Positions 17,704 to 28,055 of a stretch of DNA of 64,000 nucleotides are shown piece by piece. The position numbers and the translations under genes were made by a program. The stretch is from positions 4,154,001-4,218,000 of the forward strand of contig NZ_JACCBP010000001.1 in NCBI RefSeq assembly GCF_013408655.1, written 5' to 3'. Under the pieces are notes generated by a model, which was given only the letters and a program-made list of their open reading frames with translations, was not told the DNA's origin and did not search any database. The first letter of the stretch is position 1. The number at the start of each line of letters is the position of its first letter. The stretch comes from Pigmentiphaga litoralis (GTDB taxonomy: Bacteria > Pseudomonadota > Gammaproteobacteria > Burkholderiales > Burkholderiaceae_B).

Positions 17704-18870
17704 TCAGACTCTCCGTAGCCGTTCGATGGCCAGATCGAGCGTCTCGGCGCGTTTGGCAAAACAGAATCGAACCAGCTGGCGGTTGGACGTGGCGGCATGC
17801 GGGTCGCCATAGAAGGCCGCGATCGGGATGACCGCCACGCCATGGTTCAAAGTCAGCCACCGCGCGAATTCCGCTTCCGGCAGGTCCGACACGGCGCTGT
17901 AGTCGGCCATCAGGAAGAAGGTGCCCGGGGAAGGCAGCACCTTGAAGCGCGTCGTGGCCAGGCCAGCAGCCAGCTGATCGCGTTTGGTCTGATAGAAGGC
18001 GGGCAGGTCCAGGTAGTGCCGGGGTTCCGCCATGAACACGGCCAGGCCGACCTGCAGCGGCGTTGCGACCGAGAACACCATGAACTGGTGCACCTTGCGG
18101 AATTCTTCGGTCATGTTTGCCGGGGCGCAGCAGTAGCCGATCTTCCACCCCGTGGTGTGGAAGGTCTTGCCGAATGACGAGATGACGAAGCTGCGGGCTG
18201 CCAGCGCCGGGCGACGCGCGACCGACGCATGGGGCACGCCGTCGAACACGATGTGTTCATACACCTCGTCCGAAATCAGGTAGATGCCCGTTTCGGCCAC
18301 GATGCGTTCAAGGGCATCCAGATCGGCGTCGTTCAACACGGCGCCGGTCGGGTTGTGCGGGAAGTTGATCATCAACAGGCGCGTACGCGGCGTGATCGCG
18401 GCGCGCACCCTGTCCCAATCCGGCCGAAACGTGGGGTGGGAAGGGGTGGGCGGGGTCAGCGCCACCGGCACGGGAATGCCGCCCGCCAGACGAATCGCCG
18501 GCACGTACGAGTCGTAATTCGGCTCAAGCACGATGACTTCGTCGCCCGGATGGACGCACGCCAGGATCGCGGTCATCAGCGCCTGGGTCGCGCCGCTGGT
18601 GACGGTGATATCGCTGTCGGCATGGTAGTTGGCGCCGTACAGCTGCGTCGTCTTCAGGGCGATGGCCTCGCGCAGGGCGGCGATGCCGGGCATGAAGGCA
18701 TATTGGTTGTGACCGTCCAGCATGGCCCGGTTCACGAGCGACAGCAGCTCGGGGTCCGGGTCAAAGTCCGGATAGCCCTGGCCAAGGTTGACGGCCTGGT
18801 GTTCAGCCGCGAGCCGGCTCATCACGGTAAAGATGGTGACGCCAACGTCGGGAAGTTTCGAGTTCAACAT
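17704..18870 (-). CDS. Class I/II aminotransferase, methionine aminotransferase (YbdL)-like
   Basis: From ATG 18870 the protein has 388 residues, usual for aminotransferase fold type I. SKLPDVGVTIFTVMSRLAAE and AVNLGQGYPDFDPDPELL open the protein. ITVTSGATQALMTAIL, NFPHNPTGAVL and ISDEVYEHIVFDG are cofactor-pocket motifs. SSFGKTFHTTGWKIGY carries the PLP-binding lysine. The pattern matches YbdL and kynurenine/methionine aminotransferases of the methionine salvage type. No strong ribosome site precedes the start, but upstream codons show no similarity. It ends at the terminator at 17649-17673. Confidence 0.9.
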   Translation of the reverse strand: MLNSKLPDVGVTIFTVMSRLAAEHQAVNLGQGYPDFDPDPELLSLVNRAMLDGHNQYAFMPGIAALREAIALKTTQLYGANYHADSDITVTSGATQALMTAILACVHPGDEVIVLEPNYDSYVPAIRLAGGIPVPVALTPPTPSHPTFRPDWDRVRAAITPRTRLLMINFPHNPTGAVLNDADLDALERIVAETGIYLISDEVYEHIVFDGVPHASVARRPALAARSFVISSFGKTFHTTGWKIGYCCAPANMTEEFRKVHQFMVFSVATPLQVGLAVFMAEPRHYLDLPAFYQTKRDQLAAGLATTRFKVLPSPGTFFLMADYSAVSDLPEAEFARWLTLNHGVAVIPIAAFYGDPHAATSNRQLVRFCFAKRAETLDLAIERLRRV

Positions 18871-19405
18871 AAGGAATGGGTCCCGGAGGGATAAGGGCAG
18901 CCGCGCCAGTCTACTCGTACCGCCGGGTTCCGCAGCCTGCAGGGGTCCGCGGCCGGCCGCCGCGTTACTGATTTTGCCTACTGTCGAGTATGTATTTATT
19001 ATCTCGGCGGCGCATCGAGGGCTGCCCGCGCACAACAAATCGAACCCGGATCCGTTGCACGGTTATTAATGCCGCCCTTAATGACGATGGCGCAAGAACG
19101 CAGAATGCGGCATACCAAATGGCATTCCGGCAGTAACTCGCACAGCGCTGGTGCACGCACGAAATCCGGTCCCAGAAAGGTGCGTATGCCCCGTTGTAGC
19201 GCCCCCTTGCGGCATTTCGCATACTTCACAAAAAGGGGTATTGATTCGCCCAATCCACGCAGGTATGCTGCATTTCGCAGTGGATTCAAGTATCACGCAA
19301 GTCCCGTCTGCCATCTGCGCGTGTGCGAATACCGCAGTCAGTTCGTGTCGGCGTTCTTGTTTTGCATTGTCTGATCTATTGGCACATATTTAGAGGACGC
19401 CGATC
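18871..19405. promoter_or_regulatory. Intergenic region with candidate cold-shock gene promoter and leader
   Basis: This 535-bp gap lies between the divergent aminotransferase and cold-shock genes. TTGATT (19241-19246) and TATGCT (19264-19269), 17 bp apart, are a plausible sigma-70 promoter. Transcription from it would give a leader of about 130 nt before the cold-shock start, in line with the long, structured leaders known for cspA-type mRNAs. No gene was recognised in the rest. Confidence 0.4.
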
Positions 19406-19612
19406 ATGGCACAAAAGGGCAAGGTTAAATGGTTCAACGCGGACAAGGGCTTCGGTTTCATTACCCCCGACGCGGGTGGTCCTGACGTATTCGCACACTT
19501 CTCCGCCATCACGGGCCGCGGGTACCGCAGCCTGACCGAAGGCCAGGACGTGGAATATGAAGTGAAGGACGGCCCGAAAGGCCCGCAAGCAGCGGATATC
19601 AAGCCGCTGTAA
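19406..19612 (+). CDS. Cold-shock protein (CspA family)
   Basis: This 68-residue single cold-shock domain has both RNA-binding motifs, KGFGFI (RNP1) and VFAHF (RNP2), and the opening [15 protein letters not shown]. It binds single-stranded nucleic acid and acts as an RNA chaperone in the cytoplasm. GAGGA lies eight bases before the ATG. Its own promoter is suggested at 19241-19269, and a strong hairpin terminator follows at 19654-19690. It is therefore probably monocistronic. Whether it responds to cold cannot be read from sequence. Confidence 0.95.
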   Translation: MAQKGKVKWFNADKGFGFITPDAGGPDVFAHFSAITGRGYRSLTEGQDVEYEVKDGPKGPQAADIKPL

Positions 19613-19653
19613 GCGAACCGGCGGGCGCAAGCCCTGCCCGGGTGGTACGGCGT

Positions 19654-19690
19654 TAAAAAAAGCCCTCCTGGTTCGCCAGGAGGGCTTTTT
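19654..19690. terminator. Bidirectional Rho-independent terminator
   Basis: Stem AGCCCTCCTGG (19661-19671), loop TTCG, stem CCAGGAGGGCT (19676-19686), with an A-tract before and a T-tract after. It serves both the cold-shock gene (+) and the convergent dehydrogenase gene (-). Confidence 0.92.
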
Positions 19691-19718
19691 CATTCCACGT
19701 GCAGGGCAGCTGTCGTGG

Positions 19719-20723
19719 CTACCGGGTACTGAGCACTTCCGGATTCACGATGTTCTTGGGCTGGCCTTCGACCCAGGCCACGATATTTTCGAACGCCACT
19801 CGAAAGTACAGTTCATAGCTGTCCGCCTCGACAAAGCCGATGTGCGGCGTGCAGATCACGTTTTCCATCCGCAGCAGGGGGTGGCCCTGCAGGATGGGCT
19901 CCGACTCGAATACGTCGATGGCGGCCAGGCCAGGGCGCCCACGGTTGAGCGCCAGTACCAGCGCATCGGACTCGATCAATTCCGCCCGCGACGTATTCAC
20001 GATCAGCGCGGTCGGTTTCATCATGTTCAGATCCGCCTTGCTGACGATCCCGCGCGTGTCTTCGGTCAGCTTCAGCAGCAGGCTGACGACGTCGCACGTC
20101 TGGAAGAAGGTGGCCTTGTCGGGCGCCACGTCCCACCCGTCCGCCTTGGCGCGCTCCAGGGTGGACTCGCGTCCCCAGATCACCACGTTCATGCCGAAAG
20201 CCTTGCCGTAGCCCGCCACCAGCTTGCCGATCCGTCCATAGCCGTAGATGCCAAGCGTCTTGCCATGCAATACACTCCCCAGCCCGAAGTTCGGCGGCAT
20301 CGACGAGGCTTTCATGCCGGATTGCTGCCAGGCGCCGTGCTTAAGGTTTGCGACGTATTGCGGAATACGTCGCATCGCTGTCATTATCAGGGCCCAGGTC
20401 AATTCGGCCGGCGCGACAGGCGAACCCACCCCTTGGGCGACCGCAATGCCGCGCGCCGTGCAGGCTTCCACGTCAACGTGCGATCCGGCCCGGCCGGTTT
20501 GCGCAATCAGCTTCAATTGAGGCAGTTTTTCGATCAATGCGCGGCTGATCGACGTGCGCTCGCGGATGAGCACCAGGGCTTCGGTATCGCGAAGCCGGAC
20601 CGCCAATTGGCCAAGTCCCTTGACGGTGTTGTTGTAGACCTTGACCTCGTGCCCATCGAGCAAAGAAATGCAATGGAGCTTACGGGCGGCATCTTGGTAG
20701 TCATCCAGAATAGTGATGCGCAT
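19719..20723 (-). CDS. D-2-hydroxyacid dehydrogenase family protein
   Basis: This 334-residue protein has a catalytic domain starting MRITILDDYQDAARKL and the NAD loop GIYGYGRIGKLVAGYGKAF. The catalytic Arg is in VNTSRAELIESDAL, Glu in FESEPILQGHPLL and His in CTPHIGFVEAD. The order and spacing are those of the phosphoglycerate-dehydrogenase-like family. The substrate is unknown, and it is only distantly similar to the 2-hydroxyacid dehydrogenase at 8993-9928. It stands alone, ends at a shared terminator and is divergent from pckG. Confidence 0.9.
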   Translation of the reverse strand: MRITILDDYQDAARKLHCISLLDGHEVKVYNNTVKGLGQLAVRLRDTEALVLIRERTSISRALIEKLPQLKLIAQTGRAGSHVDVEACTARGIAVAQGVGSPVAPAELTWALIMTAMRRIPQYVANLKHGAWQQSGMKASSMPPNFGLGSVLHGKTLGIYGYGRIGKLVAGYGKAFGMNVVIWGRESTLERAKADGWDVAPDKATFFQTCDVVSLLLKLTEDTRGIVSKADLNMMKPTALIVNTSRAELIESDALVLALNRGRPGLAAIDVFESEPILQGHPLLRMENVICTPHIGFVEADSYELYFRVAFENIVAWVEGQPKNIVNPEVLSTR

Positions 20724-20913
20724 TCTTGGGTTCCTGATATGTTTTGCGGTGGTGAGTAACGAGTCGGTCAGGCAGCGCCACCAGCGGTAACCAACCCTTT
20801 CCAGGCCACGTCATGCGGTGGGATCGGGTGCAGTATATTAAGTCTGCCGGACCCATCGTTGTTCGGGCTATTCATAAATTCGGTGCAATCGCACCCCAGG
20901 AGAGACGTACGTC

Positions 20914-22779
20914 ATGAACGCAATTCCCAAGACAGCGGAAGGCAGCATGCTTCCCGCAATCAACGCCCCCGAGTGGGTTCAACACGAAGCCCTCAAGGCG
21001 TGGGTGGCAGATGTCGCGGCTTTGACGCAACCTGACCGTATCGAATGGTGCGACGGTTCCCAAGAAGAATATGACCGCCTCTGCGCGCAGATGGTCGAGT
21101 CCGGCATGCTGCGCCGCCTCAGCGCCGACAAGCGCCCCAATTCCTATCTGGCCTGGTCCGATCCCGATGACGTCGCACGTGTCGAAGACCGCACGTTCAT
21201 CTGTTCCGAACGCCAGGAAGACGCAGGTCCGACCAATAACTGGACCGACCCGACCGAGATGCGTGCCACCATGCACGGTCTGTTCGAAGGCGCCATGCGT
21301 GGCCGCACGCTGTATGTGATCCCGTTTTCGATGGGCCCGCTGGGTTCGCCGATCGCGCACATTGGCGTCGAACTGAGCGACTCGCCCTACGTGGTCGTCA
21401 ACATGAAGCTGATGACGCGCATGGGCAAGCAGGTCTATGACGTGCTGGGCACCGACGGCGAATTCGTGCCGTGCGTCCATACCGTTGGCGCACCGCTGCA
21501 GGCCGGTCAGGCCGACGTGCGCTGGCCTTGCAACAACACCAAGTACATCGTCCATTACCCCGAAACGCGCGAGATCTGGTCCTTTGGTTCGGGCTACGGC
21601 GGCAACGCTCTGCTTGGCAAGAAGTGCCTGGCGCTGCGTATCGCTTCCAAGATGGGTCAGGACGAAGGCTGGCTGGCCGAACACATGCTGATCCTGGGCG
21701 TGACCGCACCGGACGGCGCCAAGATGCACGTGGCCGCGGCATTCCCGTCGGCTTGCGGCAAGACCAACTTCGCCATGATGATCCCGCCGGCAGCGCTGCC
21801 AGGCTGGAAGGTCACGACGATCGGCGACGACATTGCGTGGATCAAGCCAGGCAAGGACGGCCGTCTGTACGCCATTAACCCGGAAAACGGCTACTTCGGC
21901 GTGGCCCCGGGCACGAACGAAAAGTCCAACTACAACTGCATGGCCTCGCTGCGCGAAAACGTGATCTTCACGAACGTTGCGCTGACTGACGACGGCGACG
22001 TCTGGTGGGAAGGCATGGGCGAGCCGCCCGCGCACTGCACCGACTGGCAAGGCAAGGACTGGACGCCGGAAATCGGCAAGTCCACCGGCCGCAAGGCTGC
22101 CCACCCGAACGCCCGCTTCACGGTTGCTGCCGTGCAGAACCCGGTGATCGATCCCGAGTACGACAACCCCGCCGGTGTCGCGATCGACGCGTTCATCTTC
22201 GGTGGCCGTCGTTCGACGACTGTGCCTCTGGTCACGCAAGCGCGCAACTGGAAGGAAGGCGTCTACATGGCCGCCACGATGGGGTCGGAAACGACTGCCG
22301 CCGCTGCGGGTAAACAAGGCGTGGTCCGCCGCGACCCGTTCGCCATGCTGCCGTTCTGCGGCTATAACATGAGCGACTACTTCCAGCACTGGCTGGCGCT
22401 GGGCGAAAAGCTCGAAGCGTCGGGCGCCAAGCTGCCTGGCATCTTCTGCGTCAACTGGTTCCGCACCGACGAGAATGGCAAGTTCGTGTGGCCAGGCTTC
22501 GGCGAGAACATGCGTGTTCTGAAGTGGATGCTGGAACGTATCGAAGGCTCGGGCACGGGCACGGAACACGTGTTTGGCGTGTCGCCGAACTACGACGACA
22601 TGACCTGGGAAGGTGTGGACTTCACGCGTGAACAGTTCGACCAGATCACCGCGATCGACACCGCTGCATGGCGCGAAGAACTGAAGCTGCACGACGAGTT
22701 GTTCGCGTTGCTGGAACAGCGTCTGCCGGCAGAATTGCTGGCGGTGCGCAAGCAGCTGGACCAGCGTCTGGGTGCGTGA
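20914..22779 (+). CDS. pckG: Phosphoenolpyruvate carboxykinase (GTP)
   Basis: This 621-residue protein has the full length of the GTP-dependent enzyme, which converts oxaloacetate and GTP to phosphoenolpyruvate, GDP and CO2 in gluconeogenesis. The P-loop [15 protein letters not shown] lies near residues 275-290, including the reactive-cysteine segment PSACGKTN typical of the GTP class. [29 protein letters not shown] and [21 protein letters not shown] are further conserved blocks. GGAG lies upstream of the ATG. A hairpin terminator follows, so it is probably transcribed alone. Confidence 0.97.
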   Translation: MNAIPKTAEGSMLPAINAPEWVQHEALKAWVADVAALTQPDRIEWCDGSQEEYDRLCAQMVESGMLRRLSADKRPNSYLAWSDPDDVARVEDRTFICSERQEDAGPTNNWTDPTEMRATMHGLFEGAMRGRTLYVIPFSMGPLGSPIAHIGVELSDSPYVVVNMKLMTRMGKQVYDVLGTDGEFVPCVHTVGAPLQAGQADVRWPCNNTKYIVHYPETREIWSFGSGYGGNALLGKKCLALRIASKMGQDEGWLAEHMLILGVTAPDGAKMHVAAAFPSACGKTNFAMMIPPAALPGWKVTTIGDDIAWIKPGKDGRLYAINPENGYFGVAPGTNEKSNYNCMASLRENVIFTNVALTDDGDVWWEGMGEPPAHCTDWQGKDWTPEIGKSTGRKAAHPNARFTVAAVQNPVIDPEYDNPAGVAIDAFIFGGRRSTTVPLVTQARNWKEGVYMAATMGSETTAAAAGKQGVVRRDPFAMLPFCGYNMSDYFQHWLALGEKLEASGAKLPGIFCVNWFRTDENGKFVWPGFGENMRVLKWMLERIEGSGTGTEHVFGVSPNYDDMTWEGVDFTREQFDQITAIDTAAWREELKLHDELFALLEQRLPAELLAVRKQLDQRLGA

Positions 22780-22877
22780 TTTGGCGGTCGTTTGACTGCG
22801 GATTGACCGTGGATTGATCTTGAATTTGCGGTCCTGGATGGCGCTTTGCTGGAAAGCAGAGGGTCGTACCGGGGAAG

Positions 22878-22907
22878 AAAAAAAGGGCGCTTCGGCGCCC
22901 TTTTTTT
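22878..22907. terminator. Rho-independent terminator of pckG
   Basis: Stem GGGCGC (22885-22890), loop TTCG, stem GCGCCC (22895-22900), T-tract 22901-22907. An A-tract upstream makes it potentially bidirectional. It is about 100 bp after the pckG stop. Confidence 0.9.
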
Positions 22908-24143
22908 GTTTGTTGATCATTGTTGAACGTGCTCATTGGTGAATGCGGTCGTTTTTGAGCAGGTGTTGTAATTAGCCATCTAAGTAAAAAGATGGAGTCG
23001 GTTTTTTGTTTGAGGTCGGGTTTTTGGTTGTGGGTAGGTGCGGGGATGGGCGGGGGGCTGGGGCAGGGCGGGGCGGAAACCGGAAAAGGGTCTCGGTTGG
23101 AGGGAACGGTCGGTTGGGAGGCGACTTGGTGGCTGCTGGTTCCTGCTGGTCGCTGCGGATCGCGGACTGCGGCTGTGGATTGCGGCTGTGAACCGCGGCT
23201 GCGGAGGCGGGCTGTGGAGTTGTCAGGGTGACCTATGGCGACCCTTCAGGCGGCTTGCTTTCGCTGTTCCGCTGACTGGCGTCGCGATTTGGCAACTGAG
23301 ACCGCTTTCCCCATTTGAGCAAGCGAGCCACCATCAGTTTTCCTGTTTTTGACCGCTAACTCTAGAACTGGCTATGTCCTGGTTTCAGGGACGACAATTA
23401 CTGTCTGGCATTCAAATCGAGCTTTTAAGACGGCATGGAATGCTTTTGTGTTCCGCAGACATGGAAATGGCTGTTGGGCTCATTAGGCTCCCTTGGGCTT
23501 CGGACGACGGCCTTCTGCCTTGTTTCACGCGCGAAGGCTTTCGGCCCAAATGACCCGGTCGACGCACCATGTGCAAGCTCTCCAGTGGCTGATCGCTTTC
23601 AGTGATCGGTCCCATGCAGTGGACTCGATTGATTCGTACCAAACTTTGGCATTCGGTGGCCTTTTAGCAGGCCGCTCTCGTTTGTACGTGTTCCGACGTT
23701 ATCTTCCAAGCCGTGATAGTCGTCGGCGCGAGGCAGCCATATATCCCTGGGTCTTACTTTGAGTAAACGCTCCCTTGCGTACGGACCCGTTGGACCGGGG
23801 TGCGCGACCTGGACTTGTGGAGCACGGGTGGTCAGCGCGCCGCAGCGACGCAGCACAATGGCGGATGGCGACATCAACGTTCCCATGGAACACAGTGGAG
23901 ATGGGGGGGCCGCACGCTATGGAAAAACTGCCTTTCAGCGATCCGCGGGGGTTGGGAGTTTGCATGTTCGTGCGTACACAGCATTCCCTTTGAACGGGCC
24001 CCGCGCGTTTCTGACGCTTCTACTGCCTTTTTTCCCGGTAGCTCGGCTTGACCAGCGGCAGCCCGGAGGTTTTCAAGCTTGCGGCCAGCTGCTGCGGTGT
24101 TATCTGCGTGCCGTGCCGGGCCGACTACCCCAAAGCACAAAGC

Positions 24144-24187
24144 TGTGGATAACTGCTCTCAGGGTGATGTCGGCATATTGTGGATAA
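24144..24187 (+). other. Pair of perfect DnaA boxes, candidate oriC core
   Basis: TGTGGATAA occurs at 24144-24152 and again at 24179-24187, in the same orientation, 35 bp apart. Weaker boxes follow in the same orientation: TGTGGGCAA (24508-24516), TGTGGACAA (24631-24639) and TGTGGACAA (24665-24673). The 24.2-24.7 kb interval contains AT-rich tracts suitable for unwinding, and a parS site lies at 24325. Confidence 0.5.
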
Positions 24188-24324
24188 GTGTCAAACTTGT
24201 ACCTGCAATGTGGGCCTTTTAGGTGATTAGCCCTTCGCCACAAGGCAAATTGAAGGCGAGGCGGCTTCGCAAAGCGTTGTCATTGAGTGATCGTTGGTCG
24301 CCATTCATGTTTCAAGCTCGGGTT

Positions 24325-24340
24325 GGTTTCACGTGGAACA
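24325..24340. other. parS site 1 (ParB-binding)
   Basis: GGTTTCACGTGGAACA differs from the palindromic consensus TGTTNCACGTGRAACA only at the first base. ParB encoded at 33,527 would nucleate here for chromosome segregation. Confidence 0.8.
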
Positions 24341-24506
24341 CTCACAGATATACCAACTGAACCCTTACACTGCGCCACTTTCAAGCTTAATTCTCCATCC
24401 GTACACCCCGACCAGCCGAAATATCACCTAGAAAGCTTAGCGCACGCGTATCTGGAACCCTCAACCAGAAAGAGAAGATGGACTCATCGTCGGCTTCTTG
24501 TCGGCC

Positions 24507-24533
24507 CTGTGGGCAACTTTGGGGAAAAGAAGC
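24507..24533 (+). repeat. 27-bp direct repeat, copy 1
   Basis: This 27-bp stretch (key parts CTGTGGGCAAC and TTTGGGGAAAAGAAGC) is repeated without mismatch at 24973-24999, 466 bp downstream. It starts with a DnaA-box-like TGTGGGCAA. Confidence 0.85.
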
Positions 24534-24972
24534 GCCTCCAGTCGTTTTATAGACCAGAAAACAAATGCCTAATGGCGATGCAGCATTGTTTTCGACTACC
24601 CACCATTTTTCGGTATTCGGTGCATAACCATGTGGACAACTGCACGCCGGCAGATCCCTAAATTTGTGGACAACTAAGGCGACATACCCGATCGAGAAGG
24701 TCCAAAGATCGTCACAGCAGTCGTTTCACCCGCTTTGGTGCGAAGGATCCGATCTACGACGCGCGAAGCAACCTGGCGGATCCTCAGCACTCCTGCTGTG
24801 GCGATCACGACGCCGAGTTTCCAGCACCTTGCTCAAGTTCGCACTGGTTCTCAGCATTCCGACCGGACACAACCGTAATGCCGCTGAATGCCCGTGTCAG
24901 TCACACACTTGCGGCAGGTTCCACGTTCAACGTCACGGAAAGGATGGAGCGGGGGGCTCGCGACCAAGCGCG

Positions 24973-24999
24973 CTGTGGGCAACTTTGGGGAAAAGAAGC
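24973..24999 (+). repeat. 27-bp direct repeat, copy 2
   Basis: Identical to 24507-24533 and in the same orientation. The flanking bases differ, so the repeat ends sharply on both sides. Confidence 0.85.
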
Positions 25000-26196
25000 A
25001 GTGTGAGCCTCCGTGTGACGGTGGGTGGGCGTGCCCAATTCATGGACAACGCAGATTCGGTGGTCTGTGGCCTATCAGCTGAACCTTTGCCTCCTCCTTA
25101 CGCGATTCGTCGGTCAAAAGGCAGAGCGGCCCTGCCAGCCATCCCCATCTGTGCCATGTCCAAAGGCACGCCTGCAAGAGCAGCGCAGGTGATGGTCGAC
25201 GGCCAGATGGCGTCAATGAGGAGGCCGAGCACTGTGCGCCTTGGCGTGCCCCTAGCCATGGCGTCTTCGCCCGCCCATCCCAAAGACGTTGAAGCCCAGT
25301 AGATACAGAGTGCGATGGCCTACTCGGTTAGACCGCGACCAGCGCGGAGGCCGCGCACTGTTATCCGCGCCGGACCCGCGTTCATGGCGCGCGTGAGTAG
25401 CAGATAAGCGCAGAAGGTGCCTTGCGATAACAGACGCACGTAGCTAACCACACGGCACCCCGCACGTTGCTGGGCGCCGCCGCCAAGACATGGCGTGCGT
25501 AGTGGCAGCGGATCAGTTGCGGTCAGCTTGGTCACTACATGAAGTCCCAAGCGAGTGAACCGCGGATGGCTGGGGACCGGAAGATGATTCTTCGGACCCG
25601 CCATCGCATGGTCGGGCAGACATGACGGGCTTGGTACGGCGGACACGGCACGGCAGACAAGGCGAGGCGTGACCACGCAGGTGCGTTGCTAGAGGAATGC
25701 GCCTCGGCAAGATGCCCAGACTTCATTCGTAATTGCCAGGGCGCAGCGTGGCAGGGCCGGCAGCCACGACGACTGAGAGCTACCGAACGATCAGGGGATC
25801 CCGCTTATCGGACCGACATATTGGACCTCCTATCGACAGGCGGGAACGGGGCCAGGCGGGCAGACTACAGCGCGTGCGCCGTGGGGCAACGGCAGCTTAA
25901 GTTCCATATGCCTCACCAAGGGTCGCGGGCCGACATAAGCAACATTGGGACGCTTGGACGCTGAGACGCTGGATGGCGGGGCAGGCAAGCCGGGCAGATT
26001 AGCCGCTACCGGTGATGGCTTGCTGGCTGACACAGAGCCCCCGCGGACGCTGGAACGCGCGCGAAGCGGAGGGCAGGTCATGTGTGTCGGTGTGCAATCC
26101 GCTCGGCAGGGCGAGGGGGTGGCTGAGGTGAACACATCGCACAACCTGGTAGAACCCGAAAGGGTAGCTGTCAGGCCACTGGTGGTGTGGCGTGAG

Positions 26197-27010
26197 CAGT
26201 AGGAGGCGGACAGTAGGAGGCGGTCAGTAGGATGCGGGCGGTACTAGGCTCACAGTTCTAGGGCGGGTGGCGGGAGGCTGGCAGTCCGAGGGTGGTAATG
26301 CGAGCCCAATGCGGGGCTGGCAGTGGAAGGCGGGTGTAGGAGGCGGCCAGCGGGAAGCTGGCCGTGAGAAGCGGGTTATTGCGAGACGGGCGGTTGCGAG
26401 GCGGGTAATGCGGGGCGGGTACTACGACGCGGGCTGTGCAAGCCGGCAGTGCGATGTAGGCAATGCAAGGCTGACAGTGGGAGGGGGCATTGGGAAGCCG
26501 GCAGTGAGAGGCGGGCTATTGCGAGGCGGGTAATGCGTGGCGGGTTAATACGACGCGGGCAGTGCACAGCCGGCAGTGCAAAGCCGGCAGTGCGAGGTGG
26601 GCAATGCAAGGCTGATTGTGGAAGGCCGCAGTGGAAGGTCAGCAGTGGAAAGCTGGCAGTGCGAGGCTAGTAATGCGAGCCTTGCGGTTGCGACGCTTGC
26701 AGTGGGAGTCTGGTGGTAAGGCGGGTAGTACGAGGATGACAGTGCCATGAGGGCAGTGGGACGCTGGTAATGGAAGGCTTGCAGTGTGAGCCTGCATTCT
26801 AGCTAGCAGTGCGAGGTTGGCAGTAGAAGGCGAGGCGGGCAGCGCAGGCCGCCAGTGCGACGTGGGCAATGGGAATCTGGCATTGGAATGCCGATAGTGG
26901 AGCTGGCAGTGGAAAGCCGGCGTTGGCCGGCAGTGATTGGGCGGCTGGCACGGTGAGCCTGTCGTAAGAAGCCGACGGTGGAAGGCTGGCAATGGGAGCT
27001 AGTACTGAAG
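26197..27010. repeat. Degenerate tandem array, ~14-bp unit, roughly 58 copies
   Basis: Unit close to CYGGCARTGCRAGG. A clear run of consecutive 14-mers near 26,570 reads CCGGCAGTGCAAAG, CCGGCAGTGCGAGG, TGGGCAATGCAAGG. Units vary at many positions and occasionally lose or gain a base. All open frames across it are repeat-derived. It shows no spacer structure and is not a CRISPR array. Confidence 0.75.
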
Positions 27011-27324
27011 CCTGATTCGCACTGGCCCAACGGCGAACATCGGGCAAGTCGATCGTCCTGTTCGACCACATTTAAGCGCGAGTGGTCTCCTCGTCTAGCC
27101 GCCGCGCTACGCAGAGGGTGTCTGTCACACCGGTGTTGCATGGCGGAAATGGCGCCTTAGCAGAGGCCGGCGATGAGAGCGTCCAGGGCATCAAGCAGGC
27201 CGAACCCGGTTGCCGGAGACTGGAACCACGTGAAACAAACGAACATCCTCAGATGCGCCGTGGCGGCGAAAAAGAGCGGTCAAGCAAGTTGCAGGCGGGC
27301 GTCGGTCGGTTGCCTGTTCCACGG

Positions 27325-28055
27325 GTACATCTGCCAGTGGCTGTTTCTCCCGGCGGCTGGAACTGCCGGCGGCTGATCTGCCAATGGCCGCATGTGCCAG
27401 TCGTTGCATAGCATCTCTCGGTGACTGCATCTCCTTGTGCCTGCACCTCCCAGTGGCGCGTTTGCCGATGGCTGCATTGACCGGCGGTTGCATCGCCCGG
27501 TGGTTCCATAGCGCGGTTCTTACATCTCCCGGTTCATGCACCTCCCGGTTCCTGCACCTTCTGGTGGTTGCACCTTCCGGGATCTGCATCTGCCGGTGAC
27601 TGCATCTCTCGGTCGCCACATCTTTAAGCGGCCACATATCCGGGTGGTTGCACCTTTCAGTGGCGCGTTTGCCGGTGGCTGGATCTCCCGGCGGTTGTAG
27701 GCATCGGCAGCTGCACCCGCCGCAGATCCGACCACCGGAGGTTGCAGCCGCTGGGAGATGCAGGCACGGGCAAATGCAGCCATCGGCAGAAGCACCCACC
27801 GTCAGATTCGATCGTCGGAAGTTGAAGCCACCGTGAGATGCAGCCACTGCGAAGGCATCCATCGGCAGATGTACTCATCGGCAGTTCCAATCGGCGACAG
27901 GTCCAATCACTGGCGGAGGCAACCACTGGCAGAGGCAACGGCTGACGGAGGCAACCACTGGCGGAGGCAACCACTGACAGAGGCAACGGCTTGCAGAGGC
28001 AACGGCTGGCAGAGGCAACCGCTGTCACCGTCAATCGCCGGCAGGGGCAACAGCC
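27325..28055. repeat. Degenerate tandem array, 16-bp unit, roughly 45 copies, strand switch near 27,700
   Basis: The left half repeats CTCCCGGTTCCTGCAC-like 16-mers, and the right half repeats ACTGGCGGAGGCAACC-like 16-mers. The right-half unit is approximately the reverse complement of the left-half unit, so the array is a large, imperfect inverted repeat centred near 27,700. Examples in the left half are TGCACCTTCTGGTGGT and TGCACCTTCCGGGATC; in the right half, ACTGGCAGAGGCAACG and GCTGACGGAGGCAACC. Open frames across it are repeat-derived. Confidence 0.75.

Noticed and set aside
20872..22920. Long minus-strand open frame (682 codons) opposite pckG
   Set aside because: It is a shadow of a codon-biased, highly conserved plus-strand gene; its translation has no family resemblance. 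Similar long antisense frames opposite mnmG (29314-31284), atpA (48589-50217) and atpG/atpD (50229-52610) were rejected for the same reason.
24664..25302. 212-codon plus-strand open frame in the origin region
   Set aside because: No recognisable domain or motif; it crosses a DnaA-like box and one copy of the 27-bp repeat. Kept as non-coding.
27222..27237. Additional parS-like site GGAACCACGTGAAACA
   Set aside because: The right half matches, but three of the first four bases differ from the consensus; at most a half-site. A similar half-site, TGTTCCACGTTTATCA inside rsmG near 31980, was also dropped.
26197..28055. Possible CRISPR arrays
   Set aside because: Units are contiguous and degenerate, with no constant repeat separated by unique spacers of 30-40 bp, and no cas genes are nearby.
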